This document shows, piece after piece, positions 19,758 through 32,567 of a DNA stretch of 64,000 nt. The stretch lies in assembly GCF_013343005.1 (NCBI RefSeq), contig NZ_CP054491.1, positions 372,001 through 436,000 of the forward strand, read 5' to 3'. The position numbers and the translations under genes are program-made. The notes beneath the pieces are model-generated. The model worked only from the letters and a program-made list of their open reading frames with translations, searched no databases and was not told where the DNA came from. This stretch comes from Candidatus Reidiella endopervernicosa. Its GTDB lineage: Bacteria > Pseudomonadota > Gammaproteobacteria > GCF-013343005. The stretch's first letter is position 1, and every line of letters begins with the position of its first letter.

Positions 19758-20912
19758 TCAGGCCGATTCGGCGATGGTGAACCCGTTCTTGCCACCATGT
19801 TTGGTGACATACACGCCTTGTCGGCGAGGTTGAGCAGTTTGTCGAGGCTCTCGCCTGTGATGGGCAATAGGCGATACCGACACTGGTGCTCAGGCGGCAC
19901 CCCTCTCCTGCAATATTCATCGGTAGGTTAATCACATCGACGATCTTCTCTGCAATCGGTTCGGCATCGGCACGCTCTCCACCTTTTAGCCCAGTGAGGA
20001 TTACCACAAATTCATCTCCACCAATACGCGCCACGACATCCGACTCACGCGCCACGGATGTGATCCGTTTCGCCACCTCTATCAGCACCTCATCACCCGC
20101 GCGGTGACCCAGACGGTCGTTAACTGGTTTGAAACCGTCGAGATCGAGATAGAGCATGGCTATCTCTGTCTCATTGCGTCGCGCCTGCGCCATGACCTGA
20201 TCAAAGAGTGTATTGAGGGCCATGCGATTGTTGAGGCCGGTGAGTAGATCGTGCGTGGCGGAATCGACTGCCATCTCTTCAGCCTCCAACATGCGATGAC
20301 GAAACTGTCGCAACAACATGCCAGCAAGCAGACTGTTGATCGCTACCGAGATGATTGCGCAGAGTGAGAAGCCGATTGGAGCAAACGATTCAATCGGGCG
20401 TAGCAGCGGGTAGTCGAGCCAGTGGAGGCCGCTGATTGCCAACGCCACCACCAGTGCTTTTTAATGGCACTGTTGCGAACCATCTTGGTGGCAAAGAGCC
20501 ACGCCAAGTGCAGATTAAGTAAACCACAGAAGAGCGATACAGCAACCGCCGCCGGTAGGAATTCAGGCTGTATATGATTGAAATAACTAAGCCAGAGCAC
20601 GACCACTGCAGCCAGGGATAACAGCGTTTTGGTGTTGACCTTCAGGTAGAGAAACTGCGAACCACCGATATAGAGCGAGACAATCCAAACGACAAAGAGG
20701 GTGTTATAGAGCGCCTCACCCAGCTCGGGCCTTCCGCTCATGCCCAGCACCAGTAGTGCGATATACCCTGTACCCGCCGCAAGCGAGGAGAGTCCCCACC
20801 ATCCTGCACCGGGGTTGGTCCGCGGCATGGTTCGCGCTATGAAAAACAGCAGCGCTGTCAGCAGATAGCCGGTTGCGCCGACTATCAGGATGACTTGCAT
20901 TGGAAATGGCAT
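19758..20912 (-). CDS. Membrane-bound diguanylate cyclase (frameshifted)
   Basis: Six or seven N-terminal helices (20912 to about 20300) precede a GGDEF domain with ATHDLLTGLNNRMAL, DLDGFKPVNDRLGH and active-site RIGGDEF; RESD five residues before is the I-site for product inhibition. The chain breaks near 20460 (helix region) and near 19860 (after SVGIAYCP), and the correct end reads KHGGKNGFTIAESA with stop at 19758. It would make cyclic di-GMP at the inner membrane. Corrected length is about 384 residues. Confidence 0.75.
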
Positions 20913-20959
20913 CTCTACTCCCGCTGATAATTCAAACCAAACTCAAGCCGACTCATAAC

Positions 20960-21751
20960 AGTTACGAGCAGCCTATAAATCCCATTTTTACTAAGCACAC
21001 AAAGCATCTCATCCGTGCGCTCCGTTGCTGACGATGGCTCTTATTGAACGGCTGACCTTTTTTCGTTCTTGCATTATCGATACCCCTATACGTCATGAGC
21101 AACGTGTACTGAATCTTCTCTTGTTCGTTCATCTGCTCCAGAAACGATTCCATCTGTCTCATTGCTTCATCAGCGTCGTAACCACGTCCTTGCGGATGAG
21201 ACACCTCTACCGATCTGTCTCTCAATACATGAAGACTGTTTACGCGCGAGTAACAGTTCGCAGCCCAATCAATACCCCAGCCAAGATTATTATCTTCGTA
21301 GTTAAATCCACGCATTCTTTCGACCACAGAGTGTGAGTATGCAACCACGATGGCATCGATATTTATGGCATGGCGTAGCTCGCGTTTTGACGATGGTTTT
21401 GTTGTAGAAAGTCGTAGTCGTGTGGTGTGTGATCAACGCCAGGCCCCAGACACCGACCCTTTTCTTGGAAAAGCGCCGCGACATCTTCTCACCAGTTGCG
21501 GCCAGTCATCACACTGCGCATCTGCCTGAATGAGCAGCAGTACCTCACCATCAAAAGATCCAGACTACGGGAAAACTTCTTTCCAAAGAACCAGTCATCG
21601 GGAACCTGAGTCCAGTTTCCAGCCCCTCTTCGGCACGATCAGAGTGGTTGGAGTAGATAACGTGGAGCGCATCAACCTCACTGCTCAGAGCAGCTGCGAT
21701 CTCTCTGGCGTTTTCTGCCTGACCTTCCCAGCTGATTATGAACGCTTGCAT
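20960..21751 (-). CDS. Possible glycosyltransferase-like protein (frameshifted)
   Basis: Fragments in three minus frames read as one protein: MQAFIISWEGQAENAREIA and VDALHVIYSNHSD at the start, GLRFP then a break near 21590, KRVGVWGL, and after another break near 21350 VAYSHSVVERMRGFNYEDNNLGWGIDWAA then AMRQMESFLEQM. The layout (early strand-helix-strand with a YSN motif, later DNNLGWGID) resembles glycosyltransferase-type proteins, but I do not recognise the family with certainty. Corrected length is about 260 residues. The number of frame breaks suggests a decaying gene or poor sequence. Confidence 0.35.
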
Positions 21752-21889
21752 GATAAGCCAGTCATAAACCGACAACTCCCATCCTTAGTAATAGCGCTCA
21801 CAATCATTCCTCACTTAATCAGTCTGCCAGCCAATTCTTGGCATTTACTTCGCATCCTGCATCCATGCAGTCGTGTACGTCATTCTGGT

Positions 21890-25576
<3,687 letters not shown>

Positions 25577-25844
25577 TGCTCTAACCGAATCTATATATAA
25601 GGAGGCGGCGATATTAACACGGGCCGCCTATCATAACGTACGTTTTAAGCGCATTTACGCCCATAAACCCTATGTTTTGTGCTTTATCGCGCCCGTAAGC
25701 GACGGCCATACTGCATTTACACCTCCCCCGGCTCAAGCCAGCCATACCATCACAAAATCAGATCATGCGGCTCAGTCAATTCGACTATCAGCAACTACAC
25801 TCTGCTTTAACAACAAGCGGTTCCATGGAGCGAGCGACAATAAG

Positions 25845-26989
25845 ATGGAAGAGAGGGTCATCTATCAGCACAGCGATCTGCTCAGTGCGCTGGGCGAGCG
25901 CCTCTCGCCGAGCGAGAAGCTCGATTTCATCTACCAGCAGGTCAAACGAGCCCACCCCTTTGTCGATCGCATCGCCGTCGCGCTCTACGATGCCCAGAGC
26001 GACATCGTTAAGACCTTCATCCGCTGTCCAGGCGAGGACTCCCCCATCTCCTTCTACCAGGCGCGCCTGAGCGATACGAAATCGCTGCTGGAGATCGTGC
26101 GTTCGGGGCAGTCGCGGGTGATTGCCAACATGCCCATCGCACTGCACGACAGTGACAAGCTCCACAGCAAGAAGCTGGCGCAGCACGGCTTTCGCTCCAG
26201 CTACACCAAGCCGATGTACCTCGACGGCAACTTCTTCGGCTTCATCTTCGTCAACTCGCGCCAGAGCGACTGCTTCAGCGACGAGGTACTCAATCTCATC
26301 GACCCGCTGCTGCAGCTGCTCTCCTTGTCGATCAACCATGTGGCACGCTCAATCGACACCCTGATCGCCGCTGTCCGCACCACCCAGTCAATCACCCACC
26401 ACCGAGACCCCGAGACCGGCAGCCATCTGGAGCGGATGGCGCGCTACTCACGCCTGATCGCCCAGACCATTGCACCCAGATATGGTCTCGATGATGAGTT
26501 TGTCGAATATATCTTCCAGTTCGCACCGACCCACGACATCGGCAAGATCGCCATCCCCGATGCGATTCTGCTCAAACCCGGCAAACTCTCCGATGAGGAG
26601 TTTGAGCAGATGAAGCACCACACTGAGAAGGGGCTGGAGATGATCGAGATGATCGTCAATAACTTCGATGCCGCCGAACTCCCCTACATCGAGATGCTTA
26701 AGAACATCGCCATCTGCCACCACGAGGCGTACGACGGCAGCGGCTACCCGCGCGGTCTGGTCGGCGAGAAGATTCCCCTCGAGGCGCGCATCATCTCCGT
26801 CGCCGATGTCTTTGATGCGCTCACCAGCCACCGCCCCTACAAAAAGCGTGGAGCGTGGAGCAGGCAATGGCCGAACTGGCGGCCAACAGCGGCATCAAAT
26901 ACTGCCCGGAGTCGGTCGCCGCCCTCGCCTCGCGCCTCGACGAGGTCGTGACGATTCGCAACACCTTCACCGATGAGAGCATGATCTAG
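25845..26989 (+). CDS. GAF and HD-GYP cyclic di-GMP phosphodiesterase (frameshift near end)
   Basis: Starting at MEERVIYQHSD, residues ~20-170 form a GAF-like sensory domain (VDRIAVALYDAQSDIVKTF...GNFFGFIFVNS). The HD-GYP domain follows with HRDPETGSHLERMARYS, the HD pair in THDIGKIAIPD, and HHEAYDGSGYPRGL containing the GYP motif. Such enzymes hydrolyse cyclic di-GMP to pGpG or GMP. A one-base break near 26850, after RPYKK, must be corrected to reach the true end (EQAMAELAANSG...TFTDESMI). It runs divergently from metH. Confidence 0.85.
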
Positions 26990-26994
26990 CGGCG

Positions 26995-27417
26995 CTACCC
27001 CTCTTCAGCCTCGTAACGCATACCCGGCATGCTGGGTGGACGTGCCTGAAAACCTGAACGCTGGTAGAACGGCTCGGTGCCGTCGGCGGCGAACAGATGC
27101 ACGCTATAGACCCCCGCCGCCTTGCACTGACGGGTGATATTGGCGACCAGTTCACTGCCTATTCCCCGGCCTCGCTGTTCCGGTAGCACCATCACATCGT
27201 AGATGGTGGCGTACATCACCCGATCAGAGACCGCGCGCGCAAACCCGATCAGCTCTCCCTGCCAATAGGCCGAGACGGCGAAGCTGCTGTTGCCGATCGC
27301 ACGCTCTACACTGTTTGCATCCATCTTGAACACCTCATTCCAACCGGTGCTCAGATAGAGTGGCCAGTAATCCTTGATGTCCGGCACCTCATTTTTATAC
27401 TCGATCACGCTTGTCAC
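26995..27417 (-). CDS. GNAT family N-acetyltransferase
   Basis: A 140-residue protein with the GNAT acetyl-CoA loop VLPEQRGRGIGSELV (Q/RxxGxG/A) and the C-terminal YQRSGFQARP strand. It would acetylate an amine of an unknown substrate. The gene lies 12 bases downstream of the transglutaminase-like gene and is probably cotranscribed with it and the aminotransferase. Confidence 0.85.
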   Translation of the reverse strand: MTSVIEYKNEVPDIKDYWPLYLSTGWNEVFKMDANSVERAIGNSSFAVSAYWQGELIGFARAVSDRVMYATIYDVMVLPEQRGRGIGSELVANITRQCKAAGVYSVHLFAADGTEPFYQRSGFQARPPSMPGMRYEAEEG

Positions 27418-27429
27418 TCCCTGTCTCTG

Positions 27430-28017
27430 CTATCCCATCGGCACGCTTTTTGGAAAGAACGACCACGCCTCAGCGACCGTCAGCCCACTGTGCAACACCC
27501 TCACCAATTGCGGTAACGGCTCGGCGAGGTTGATGCGATAGTCGCACTCACCCGGCCCATCGCCACGCCAGGCGAGCTGCTCCCGCGGCGGCATGAACTG
27601 CGCATCAACACCCGGCTTGTTGCCACGCGCATCGACCCGATACCACCCCTGCTCACCGATATGGATCATGTTGTAGCCGTGCAGCATATAGTCGCCCGCA
27701 TCGTCATACAAACGCTGGTAGCCGAAACCAGTCGGAATGGCGTTGGCACGCAGCAGTGCAGCCAGAAGATGACTCTTGGCGTAGCAGAGACCGTGCCCCT
27801 TTCGGAGCACCTCGCTGGCGTTGCAGGTGAGTTGCTGCGCGCCGATGTCGTTGCTGTGATCGATCTCATCCCGCACCCATTCGAAGCAGCGCTGCGCCAC
27901 CTCCAGCGTGGTCCCACCTGCGAGCTGTTTAGCCCTGTTTGCCACATCAATATCGTCAAAGTCGATTATTTCTGACGACACCAGGTATTTTTCTATCTTA
28001 ATAACTGAACTATTCAC
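27430..28017 (-). CDS. Transglutaminase-like cysteine protease-fold protein
   Basis: A 195-residue protein with the transglutaminase-like core: Cys in [15 protein letters not shown], His in MLHGYNMIH and Asp in YRVDARG. It lacks a signal peptide, so it is cytoplasmic. Such proteins hydrolyse or cross-link amides; a substrate is not evident. Its start overlaps the end of the aminotransferase gene by eight bases, which suggests translational coupling. Confidence 0.8.
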   Translation of the reverse strand: MNSSVIKIEKYLVSSEIIDFDDIDVANRAKQLAGGTTLEVAQRCFEWVRDEIDHSNDIGAQQLTCNASEVLRKGHGLCYAKSHLLAALLRANAIPTGFGYQRLYDDAGDYMLHGYNMIHIGEQGWYRVDARGNKPGVDAQFMPPREQLAWRGDGPGECDYRINLAEPLPQLVRVLHSGLTVAEAWSFFPKSVPMG

Positions 28018-29197
28018 CCTCTCTCTCCCTGATAACCTGCTCTACCGCCCTTTCCAACCGTGCCACCATCTCGCCAATCTCCTGCGCGCTGACGTTCAGC
28101 GGCGGCATAAAACGGAGCGTATCGGTGCGTGGCGCATTGACCAGCAGACCACCTTCAAATGCCGCAGCAGCTATCTCCACCGCCGATAACGGACCGCTGT
28201 CGAGCGCCAGCAGCAGCCCCCGACCACGCACGCCTCCCAGGCCATATTTTTTCGCCAATCCCTCAAGTGCATCGACCAGCTGAGCGCTACACTGTTCGAC
28301 GGTTGCGAGAAACTGCGTACTGGTCACCGCCTCAAACACCGCACATCCGGCTGCGCACATCACCGGATTGCCGTTGAAGGTGCCCCCCTGATCTCCCGGC
28401 TCGAAGCAGCTCACCGCATGCGTTGCCACCAACGCGGCAAGCGGCACACCACCACCCGGCCCCTTGCCGAGAGTGATGATGTCGGGCTCGATGCCGTAGT
28501 AGTTAAAAGCGAATAGCTGGCCGGTCCGGGCGATGCCGGTCTGGATCTCATCAATAATCAGCAGGCAGTTGTTGGTACTGGTCAACTCACGCAGTTGCTG
28601 TACAAAGTCGAGATCAGCGGGTATCACGCCCGCTTCACCCTGAATAAGCTCCAGCATCACTGCCACAGTCTGCTCACCGATCACGGCCTCTACTGCACCG
28701 ATATCGTTAAACGGCACCTTGATGAAACCGGGAACCTTCGGTTCAAAAAGAAGTTCGAATTGCGGCTTACCGCTGGCCGACATCGTTGCGAGCGTGCGGC
28801 CGTGAAATCCGTTCTGCATGGTGACGATCTCGAAGGCACCGTTTTTCTGTTTTGTGCCCCACTTACGTGCCAGCTTGATCGCACCTTCGTTCGCCTCGGC
28901 ACCGCTGTTGGCGAAGAAGACCTCATCGAGACCACTGTGGGCGGTGATCTGATCAGCCAGTGCCACCATCGGTTCATTGTAGAAGGCAGGTCCGATATTC
29001 ATCAGACGCCCCGCCTGCTCTGCGATCGCATCGACAACGACCTTTGGCGAGTGGCCTAGCGTGTTGACTGCCCATCCCTGCATGAAGTCGAGATAGCGTC
29101 GGCCCATCTCGTCCATCAGCCACACGCCCTTACCCTCAACAAAGCGGGTCTCGGGCCGGTTGGTAATCGGCATGATTGAACTGAAACGGGTATTCAT
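28010..29197 (-). CDS. argD: Acetylornithine aminotransferase family protein
   Basis: A 396-residue class III PLP aminotransferase. Conserved features are [29 protein letters not shown], the [12 protein letters not shown] segment with the Asp that contacts the PLP nitrogen, and the Schiff-base Lys in [15 protein letters not shown]. It matches ArgD in length and motifs; ArgD converts N-acetylornithine and 2-oxoglutarate to the semialdehyde and glutamate in arginine synthesis. Related omega-transaminases cannot be excluded. The start at 29197 is chosen over 29266 because AAGGAGAG lies just upstream. Confidence 0.85.
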   Translation of the reverse strand: MNTRFSSIMPITNRPETRFVEGKGVWLMDEMGRRYLDFMQGWAVNTLGHSPKVVVDAIAEQAGRLMNIGPAFYNEPMVALADQITAHSGLDEVFFANSGAEANEGAIKLARKWGTKQKNGAFEIVTMQNGFHGRTLATMSASGKPQFELLFEPKVPGFIKVPFNDIGAVEAVIGEQTVAVMLELIQGEAGVIPADLDFVQQLRELTSTNNCLLIIDEIQTGIARTGQLFAFNYYGIEPDIITLGKGPGGGVPLAALVATHAVSCFEPGDQGGTFNGNPVMCAAGCAVFEAVTSTQFLATVEQCSAQLVDALEGLAKKYGLGGVRGRGLLLALDSGPLSAVEIAAAAFEGGLLVNAPRTDTLRFMPPLNVSAQEIGEMVARLERAVEQVIREREGE

Positions 29198-29232
29198 CAC
29201 TTCTCTCCTTTTTGTCGTTACGTTGGTAATGC

Positions 29233-29318
29233 GTAGGGTGGGTTGAGTTTTAACGAAACCCAACAAATGTCAGCGTTCTTCGCCATTGGTGGGTATCGCT
29301 TTGCTCAACCCACCCTAC
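29233..29318. repeat. Palindromic repeat (GTAGGGTGGGTTGAG type)
   Basis: Inverted repeat with 15-bp perfect arms GTAGGGTGGGTTGAG (29233-29247) and CTCAACCCACCCTAC (29304-29318), with AACCCAACA and GGTGGGTAT in between. Related units are common in gammaproteobacterial intergenic regions. Confidence 0.85.
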
Positions 29319-29406
29319 TGTTCCTGCCCTAACCAGGGCTTCGATGATCAAGCAGGCCGCTCCTGCGCATCCCTGCGCCCGCGGCATACCGCCCATCCCT
29401 GGGCAT

Positions 29407-29442
29407 AAAAAAGGCCGCAGATCTCTCGGATCTGCGGCCTTT
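29407..29442 (-). terminator. Rho-independent terminator for the 51-codon minus-strand ORF
   Basis: An 11-bp perfect stem GGCCGCAGATC / GATCTGCGGCC (29413-29423 and 29429-29439) with loop TCTCG. Six A on the left side give a six-T tail on the minus strand, so it terminates leftward transcription. Confidence 0.85.
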
Positions 29443-29480
29443 GGATTTCCTGCTTAGCTGTCAGCTAATTTGCGCTAACG

Positions 29481-29636
29481 CTACCCCTTCCCCAATACAC
29501 ACAGAACCGTGTTCACGCCGCGTAGTCGCAGCATGAAACGCATTCGTAGTGCCATGGGTTTGAGGTTGTTCATGGCTGCAGTCTGCAGAACTTCACCGCA
29601 GCGTGTCAACCGATCAATAAAACTTATCTCTCTCAT
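29481..29636 (-). CDS. Small basic protein, 51 residues, unknown
   Basis: The minus strand has ATG at 29636 with GGGGAGG three bases upstream, reading MREISFIDRLTRCGEVLQTA, then MNNLKPMALRMRFMLRLRG and ending CVLGKG at 29481. It is followed 38 bases later by a perfect terminator and faces a divergent small gene at 29705. The protein is basic and partly amphipathic. No family is recognised. The strong ribosome site and its own terminator are the evidence that it is expressed. Confidence 0.45.
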   Translation of the reverse strand: MREISFIDRLTRCGEVLQTAAMNNLKPMALRMRFMLRLRGVNTVLCVLGKG

Positions 29637-29704
29637 GACCTCCCCATATTACCAACCAATCTACTAAGCTATTGCTAGTAGCAACCCGGATGGGAGGATT
29701 GGTG

Positions 29705-29929
29705 ATGACGACTGAAATCCTGATGCATATTGATGAAGATCTATCTGATCAGCAACAGAAAGATCTGCTCGCTTCGTTTGGTAATCGTACTGGTGGACTG
29801 CAGCCTCACCTGCACAGTGAAAAGGCGCACCTGATGTTTGTTGCCTACGATCCAGAGGAGCTCTGCCCCCACGACCTGATAGCTATTGCAGCCGAGTCTG
29901 GTGTACACGCTTCATTGATCGAGCTTTAA
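29705..29929 (+). CDS. Conserved-looking small protein, 74 residues, unknown
   Basis: Begins MTTEILMHIDEDLSDQQQKDL and has HSEKAHLMFVAYDPE and LIAIAAESGVHASLIEL. The start at 29705 is chosen because GGGAGG sits about seven bases before it. The beta-alpha-beta pattern resembles small ferredoxin-like folds such as heavy-metal-associated domains, but the CxxC metal site is absent. A hairpin terminator follows. Confidence 0.6.
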   Translation: MTTEILMHIDEDLSDQQQKDLLASFGNRTGGLQPHLHSEKAHLMFVAYDPEELCPHDLIAIAAESGVHASLIEL

Positions 29930-29950
29930 GGACGTTAGCTTGCTCCATGC

Positions 29951-29974
29951 ACAGCGGTTGTACGCAACCGCTGT
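29951..29974 (+). terminator. Hairpin terminator after the 74-codon gene
   Basis: Perfect 10-bp stem ACAGCGGTTG / CAACCGCTGT (29951-29960 and 29965-29974) with loop TACG, starting 22 bases after the stop. The T-run is short (TTT). Confidence 0.6.
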
Positions 29975-30066
29975 TTGCGTCCGTTTGTCTGTCACTGCAA
30001 TAATCGAACGATCTTGCGGGTCTAATACGTCTGCTGCCGCCCAAAGCAGCGTTATGGAGTTACAGA

Positions 30067-30564
30067 ATGAACCTCTATCTACATCGCGGTTATTTCAGCT
30101 TTGGCAACCTGCTCAACCCTCTTTACGGCATCGACAAGCTGCTTAATCCAAACCGCTACCGTGCACGAATTGTGCTACGAGGCAGTCCACTCGATATTGA
30201 GTGGACCGGGCGGGCCGAGCGAATCATGACGACGCTTGATCAGCCTCTGGTGGTTGAGATGCAGCTCTACTTCTCCTGCGTGGTGAAGAAGCTGGTCCAT
30301 TTTCATCAGCACGCTTTCGACCACCCCACGCTTGCTGTTAACGAGCGCTTCAGTGTCGCCTTCAGGCCGGTTCAATCAACCGCCTGTAATCCGGAGGAGT
30401 TTGCCGCCGACTATCCAGTGCTTCGCGATCTCGACTCTGCCCATGCGCAGAAGATGCGACCCTCCAGGCTTGAGATCGATTTCAAGAGGGGCGTGGACGG
30501 GGATGTATTCAGTTTAGGCAGAGCGCCCAGTTCAGATCAGAATCCGTGTTTTTATCTTCAGTGA
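30067..30564 (+). CDS. Hypothetical protein, 165 residues
   Basis: An open frame from ATG 30067 reading MNLYLHRGYFSFGNLLNPLYGIDKLLNPNRYR and then a beta-rich part with IEWTGRAERIMTTLDQPLVVEMQLYFSCVVKKLVHFHQ and NERFSVAFRPVQ. No signal peptide. No family is recognised. The C-terminal 20 residues are less protein-like and may follow a frameshift near 30495. Confidence 0.5.
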   Translation: MNLYLHRGYFSFGNLLNPLYGIDKLLNPNRYRARIVLRGSPLDIEWTGRAERIMTTLDQPLVVEMQLYFSCVVKKLVHFHQHAFDHPTLAVNERFSVAFRPVQSTACNPEEFAADYPVLRDLDSAHAQKMRPSRLEIDFKRGVDGDVFSLGRAPSSDQNPCFYLQ

Positions 30565-30587
30565 CTCGATCCAGTCGTGAAGGCGCT

Positions 30588-31118
30588 TCATCCCTTCTCC
30601 AGAATCTCACCATCGCTATAGACGTAGCTCAGTAGCGAGGCCCCTGGGCAATGCTCAACAGATGTAACGCCTGATCTCGGCTCTGCTCTGCGTAACCCAT
30701 CTCTCTAAATTGCTTCTCCAGCCAGTCGGCAAACAGGGTGAAAATCTCAGCGGCATGCTGCTTTGAACCCGCCTCCGCCTTACCAGCTCGACATTGAGTG
30801 ATCCCATTGGGCAGCCGTACTGAACGATGCCTTCAAGCTCACTAATGGGAATCTGCACAAAACGGTGCAGGCGTAGTTTCGATACTGGAAACCACTCTCC
30901 CAGGAGGCGAGCATGGTCTTCGTCTGTGCGAGTCGATCATCTATTACCGAGGCCAACAGCTCATCCTTGCTCTTGAAGTAGTAGTAGAAGTTGCCCTTCG
31001 GGATTCCAGACTTCTCTGCCACCTCAGCAAATGAGGTCTGGTTAAAACCCTTGTGGTAGAAGAGCTCATTGGCTGCCTCTACGATACGTTGTCGGTTGGC
31101 CTGCCCTTTCTCTTTCAT
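30588..31118 (-). CDS. TetR/AcrR family repressor (frameshifted)
   Basis: The N-terminus from 31118 is a classic TetR DNA-binding domain (RQRIVEAANELFYHKGFNQTSFAEVAEKSGIPKGNFYYYFKSKDEL). The frame breaks near 30890, continues as IPISELEGIVQYGCPMGSLNVEL, and breaks again to reach FADWLEKQF and the end SYVYSDGEILEKG at 30588. Corrected length is about 177 residues. It lies directly downstream of tusA-dsrE2 on the same strand, so it could control that operon, which is only a positional inference. Confidence 0.75.
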
Positions 31119-31224
31119 TACCCGGTATCCAGTAGCTGTTGTCGGCTATTATATCGCGCCACCTCAGCTCATTGCAGCGCGTGGCGGCATACACCTCCCT
31201 GTGTAGGTAGCCACTCATCACCTT

Positions 31225-31452
31225 ACGGTTTTTCACCAGAAGGTGAAGGCACCACTCTCCTCCCCGTCTCGATCAGTTCATTTCCGGTCTGGGTACAGAA
31301 CGCCTCCATATCCTTTACCGAACCGGGATCGGTGGCAAACATCTTCACCACATCACCACTGATGACACTGCCCATCGCCTTCTTCATACGCAGAATCGGT
31401 AGCGGACAGCTGAGTCCTCGGCGTCTACTTCCTGTGCTATTGCATGCTCCAT
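31225..31452 (-). CDS. tusA: TusA sulfur-carrier protein (frameshifted)
   Basis: A small SirA/TusA-fold protein starting MEHAIAQEVDA with the catalytic CPxP motif in GLSCPLPILRMKKAMGS and the family C-terminal part MFATDPGSVKDMEAFCTQTGNELI. The Cys carries a persulfide. A single-base break lies at VDA/RGLSCP (about 31415) and another near the end. It is 15 bases downstream of dsrE2. In sulfur oxidisers TusA with DsrE2 and a rhodanese shuttles sulfane sulfur to DsrEFH or sHdr systems. Confidence 0.85.
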
Positions 31453-31467
31453 TTCGTGCTCCTATTG

Positions 31468-32322
31468 CTAGATGAAAAGCCCAACATCGGCCGTGGCGGC
31501 CACGGGCAGGAATAAGGTGGCACCGACCCATTCGGTCACCTTGGGTATGAATTGATCGATCTGGTAGCCAAGCAGGTCGACCATCATCTGACAGGCGACC
31601 AGCATCACCTCCGACTCGATACAGATTTCACGCAGCTCACCGACCTTTGCGACACTTTTTTCTCAGTGTTTTGCCAAACAGCCCTTGGCCATGCCCTCAA
31701 ATCCGGGCAGGTTGTTCATCACCATGTTGGGCAACTTCCAGTTGATACGCTGGAACCAGTCGGGTCCGACCGGCAGCTTCATCGGCATCGCCGTGATGCC
31801 GATCGGTGTGACCTTCAGGTCGAGATCCTCTTCAATAGCTCGAGGCCAATGAAGGTGTAAAGATCGAGACCTCCCAGCCGAGTGCGGCGCCCGTTGAAGC
31901 AAGGGTAGGCCATATCGCGCGTGCCCCTGGTGGCGATGATCGCCATCGACGGGGCGTGTGCCGCCTCACGCTCGGCCACCTGTTTCTCGGTCACCGGGGA
32001 GTCGCTATTTTTGCGAAAGTTTGTTTTGGGCATCCAAGCCCAAGCAAACAGCAAAAACTTAACGCGACCGTTTATGCCTACGGCGCCCCGACCGTCCTGC
32101 GTTCGTTGCGTAATCACCTCTTCGCGGCTCTACACAACTCCCTCAGTGACTCTACGCCGACATAAAGCCGCTGCTGCATCTTCTTCGTCGTTCGCTCGCG
32201 CTCTCAACTACGAATAGGCAGACGGCGTCGACTATCGGGGACTAACCGCCCTCACTTCGCTCTCCATGGCGGTCAGCGAGCGAGGCGATACCTTTTCTAA
32301 TCTGCTGCCCTGCCGTAGCCAT
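31468..32322 (-). pseudogene. dsrE2: DsrE2-type sulfurtransferase gene interrupted by repeat element copy 4
   Basis: The N-terminal codons (from 32322: MATAGQQIRKGIAS) lie right of the element, the rest left of it: EKQVAEREAAHAPSMAIIATRGT, MAYP and, after frame changes near 31890 and 31850, WEVSIFYTFYGLELL, DLDLKVTPIGITAMPMKLP, NMVMNNLPGF, CESEVMLVACQM-like region and YQIDQFIPKVTEWVGATLF. The DsrE/F-like fold with tail Cys matches DsrE2, a membrane-linked partner of TusA in sulfur oxidation. Joining flanks at the usual element borders is one base out of frame. Insertion here would impair the sulfur relay. Confidence 0.75.
31994..32278 (+). repeat. Dispersed ~282-bp element, copy 4 (subfamily B)
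   Basis: Runs CCGGGGAGTCGC to GGCGGTCAGCG near the 5' end of dsrE2. It carries AATAGGCAG, which puts a stop in the frame that is open in subfamily A. All eight copies, including this one, have the same orientation; the host gene is on the minus strand. Confidence 0.92.
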
Positions 32323-32567
32323 CGCAACCACTCACATAACAAGTAAGACAACTGTCTAATTCGTAATTAAATAAATAATACAGCCGTCTTACTCTGTCAA
32401 GGTGAAACCGCTAAAGAGAGAGAAATTCAGATACAAAATACGCCGCGATCAATACCCATCATATTGATAAATAATGACTTAGACGCTTATGCCGCACAGA
32501 ACTGTGCGTGGATGTTTGATAACCTTCGGTTATCGAAGTGGGTACGAAATGTCCGTGCGAATGGCGA

